Under the pieces are notes generated by a model, which was given only the letters and a program-made list of their open reading frames with translations, was not told where the DNA came from and searched no databases. From the NCBI GenBank assembly GCA_017461465.1, contig JAFTYN010000125.1:1-7027 (forward strand): a DNA stretch of 7,027 nt, in the 5' to 3' direction. Positions 5,564-7,027 of this stretch are shown piece after piece (position 1 is the stretch's first letter; the number at the start of each line of letters is the position of its first letter). The stretch comes from Bacilli bacterium. Its GTDB lineage: Bacteria > Bacillota_I > Bacilli_A > RF39 > UBA660. The translations under genes were made by a program, and so were the position numbers.

Positions 5564-6968
5564 CAAGCCCTAAAATATTATCTGCTACATAAAGTCCCAT
5601 ACTAGATGCTAAAGATAATCCTCTAGTCCAGCTAGATGAGTCACCAATACTATATAGACCTTTAATACTAGTTTGACAATCTTTACCAATAATAACTTTA
5701 TTAGAATAGAATTTTACTTCTACTCCATATAATAAGGTTTCATTATTAGCAATTCCAGGAGCTACTTTATCTAATGCTTCTAGCATTTCAACTATATCTT
5801 CAAAAATACGATAAGGAATAACTGCAGATAAATCACCCGGTACAGCATCTTTTAAAGTTGGCACTACATTACCTGTTAAAATACGTTCTGGTGTACTTCT
5901 GCGGTGTTTTTTAAAGTCACCATAACTTTGTACTAAAACAGTTCCTCCGGCAAGCATATTAGCTAAAGAAGCGATAGCAGCACCATATTCAAGAGGTTCC
6001 TTAAATGGTTCAGTAAAGTTTTTAGATACTAATAAAGCAAAGTTAGTATTTTCTGTTTTATATTTATCACCCTTATAAGCATGTCCATTAACAGTAGTTA
6101 AATGTTTACCATTTGGTAAAGTGTAATTTTCAAGTGCAACTTCACCTGAAGGATTTTGACAAAATGTACGAACTTTATCAGAAAAAGTTTTAGTATAATA
6201 AACTAATTTTGATTCATACATAGCTTCATTAAGTTCTTTCATAACTTCATCACGGCATTCAACTCTAACACCAATATCTACAGTTCCTGGTACTGACTCG
6301 ATATTATGCTTATTACAAATTTCTTTAAACCAAGCAGAACCTTCACGTCCAGAACCTACAACAACAGTAGAAGATAAGTATTCATCTTTATCCTTAGTAA
6401 TAACACCTTCAACTTTACCATCTTTTACTATAATATCATCAACCATGGTATTAAACTTAATTGTAACACCATTATCTTTAAGATGTTTTTCAAGTTTACC
6501 ATAAATTTCATAGCTAGCTTCAGTACCTAAATGTCTAATAGGGCTTTCAATTAGTTTTAAATCAGCTTGAATAGCTTTTTTTCTAATTTCTGCTATTTTT
6601 TCTTTATTATCAACCCCATGTAATGCTGGATCTGCACCAAATTTTAGATAAATAGCATCCATTCTTTTAATTAGTTCTTCTGTTTTATCAACACCAATTA
6701 ATTCAGATAAATTTCCTCCAGTTTCTTGTTTAGCTAAAGTAAGTTTTCCGTCTGAGAAAGCACCAGCCCCTGAAAAACCACAAGTTATATTACATGGATT
6801 ACAGTTAATACATTTTCCTGTAGTTCTCTTAGGACATATTCTTTTAGAAATTTTATTACCTTTTTCTAAAAGAAGTATTTTCTTTTTAGGATCTTTTTCT
6901 ATAAGTTCATAAGCACAGAATATTCCATATGGACCTGCACCAACGATAATAACATCATATTTTTTCAT
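5550..6968 (-). CDS. FAD-dependent dehydrogenase, COG2509 type, with a ferredoxin-like Cys cluster
   Basis: This 472-residue cytoplasmic flavoprotein belongs to the uncharacterised FAD-dependent dehydrogenases (COG2509); its substrate is unknown. The N-terminal dinucleotide-binding fold is clear: DVIIVGAGPYG (5-15), with E35 at the end of the second strand to hold the adenosine ribose. Between that strand and the FSGAGAFSDGKL block (65-76) lie five cysteines, C45, C53, C56, C59 and C63. The last four have the spacing CxxCxxCxxxC seen in [4Fe-4S] ferredoxins. A second nucleotide-contact strand, VVVGSGREGSAW (202-213), follows. The C-terminal FAD-closing segment is LYSIGDSSSWTRGLSLASSMG (starts at 438), whose GD is typical. 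There is no signal peptide or membrane segment. The start at 6968 has a good ribosome binding site, and the gene has its own promoter and a terminator. The family call is firm; cluster binding is inferred. Confidence 0.9.
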   Translation of the reverse strand: MKKYDVIIVGAGPYGIFCAYELIEKDPKKKILLLEKGNKISKRICPKRTTGKCINCNPCNITCGFSGAGAFSDGKLTLAKQETGGNLSELIGVDKTEELIKRMDAIYLKFGADPALHGVDNKEKIAEIRKKAIQADLKLIESPIRHLGTEASYEIYGKLEKHLKDNGVTIKFNTMVDDIIVKDGKVEGVITKDKDEYLSSTVVVGSGREGSAWFKEICNKHNIESVPGTVDIGVRVECRDEVMKELNEAMYESKLVYYTKTFSDKVRTFCQNPSGEVALENYTLPNGKHLTTVNGHAYKGDKYKTENTNFALLVSKNFTEPFKEPLEYGAAIASLANMLAGGTVLVQSYGDFKKHRRSTPERILTGNVVPTLKDAVPGDLSAVIPYRIFEDIVEMLEALDKVAPGIANNETLLYGVEVKFYSNKVIIGKDCQTSIKGLYSIGDSSSWTRGLSLASSMGLYVADNILGLEKND

Positions 6969-6971
6969 TCT

Positions 6972-6980
6972 ATCACTCCT
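6972..6980 (-). promoter_or_regulatory. Ribosome binding site of the flavoprotein gene
   Basis: On the - strand AGGAGTGAT lies three bases before the ATG at 6968. It is the ideal AGGAGGTGAT with one G missing, and it fixes the start. Confidence 0.8.
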
Positions 6981-6997
6981 ATATTTTTACCACATTA

Positions 6998-7027
6998 AAA
7001 ATACCATATCTAAAATAATTAAGTCAA
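6998..7027 (-). promoter_or_regulatory. Promoter of the flavoprotein gene
   Basis: Read on the - strand, TTGACT (7027 to 7022) matches five of six bases of the -35 consensus. After an 18-base spacer comes TATTTT (7003 to 6998), preceded by TGG, an extended -10 element. This is the only promoter in the window with a near-perfect -35 box. Transcription would begin about 20-25 bases upstream of the ATG. The -35 box touches the right edge of the window, so any upstream regulatory sites are out of view. Confidence 0.65.

Noticed and set aside
1..7027. CRISPR arrays, insertion sequences, tRNA or rRNA genes
   Set aside because: No regularly spaced repeats, terminal inverted repeats with a transposase frame, cloverleaf-like segments or rRNA-like G+C-rich stretches were seen on either strand.

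Overview
The window is a strongly AT-rich (by eye well under one-third G+C), gene-dense stretch of a bacterial chromosome. The best guess is a low-G+C Firmicutes/Bacilli-type organism, possibly one of the small-genome uncultured gut lineages near the Mollicutes. This rests on strong Shine-Dalgarno sites, a Bacillus-like holA and rarA, and a very AT-rich third codon position. The code looks standard: the three tryptophans I traced to codons (one in the ZIP protein, two in the flavoprotein) are TGG, and all seven genes stop at TAA. No mobile element, CRISPR array, rRNA or tRNA is visible.

Layout. The first five genes run on the + strand and the last two on the - strand, so the two blocks converge at about 4265. 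(1) 8-805 is an unrecognised Lys/Glu-rich soluble protein whose start may lie outside the window. (2) 857-1588 is a GufA/ZupT-type ZIP metal transporter. Its promoter and start codon are framed by a 13-bp perfect inverted repeat. (3) 1688-2626 is holA, the DNA polymerase III delta subunit, with its own extended -10 promoter and terminator. (4) 2697-3914 is a DUF2130 protein: a CxxC knuckle, a coiled coil and a predicted PD-(D/E)XK-like core. (5) 3918-4262 is a small SseB-like protein, apparently co-transcribed with the DUF2130 gene. A bidirectional terminator separates them from (6) rarA (mgsA), a clamp-loader-like AAA+ ATPase on the - strand (4273-5487), and (7) a COG2509-type FAD-dependent dehydrogenase on the - strand (5550-6968), which carries a ferredoxin-like cysteine cluster and has its own promoter at the right edge.

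How they fit together. This is mostly ordinary core-genome content. HolA loads the sliding clamp and RarA acts at stalled forks, so there is a replication-maintenance theme, but the two genes are in opposite transcription units and need not be co-regulated. The ZIP transporter and the flavoprotein look like independent housekeeping units. The least understood part is the DUF2130/SseB-like pair, a two-gene operon of a predicted nuclease-fold protein and a small partner of unknown role.

I do not see convincing evidence of a large undescribed system. The points most worth a second look are the dyad over the ZIP gene start, the DUF2130/SseB-like pair, the CxxCxxCxxxC cluster in the flavoprotein, and the habit of placing terminator hairpins across stop codons.
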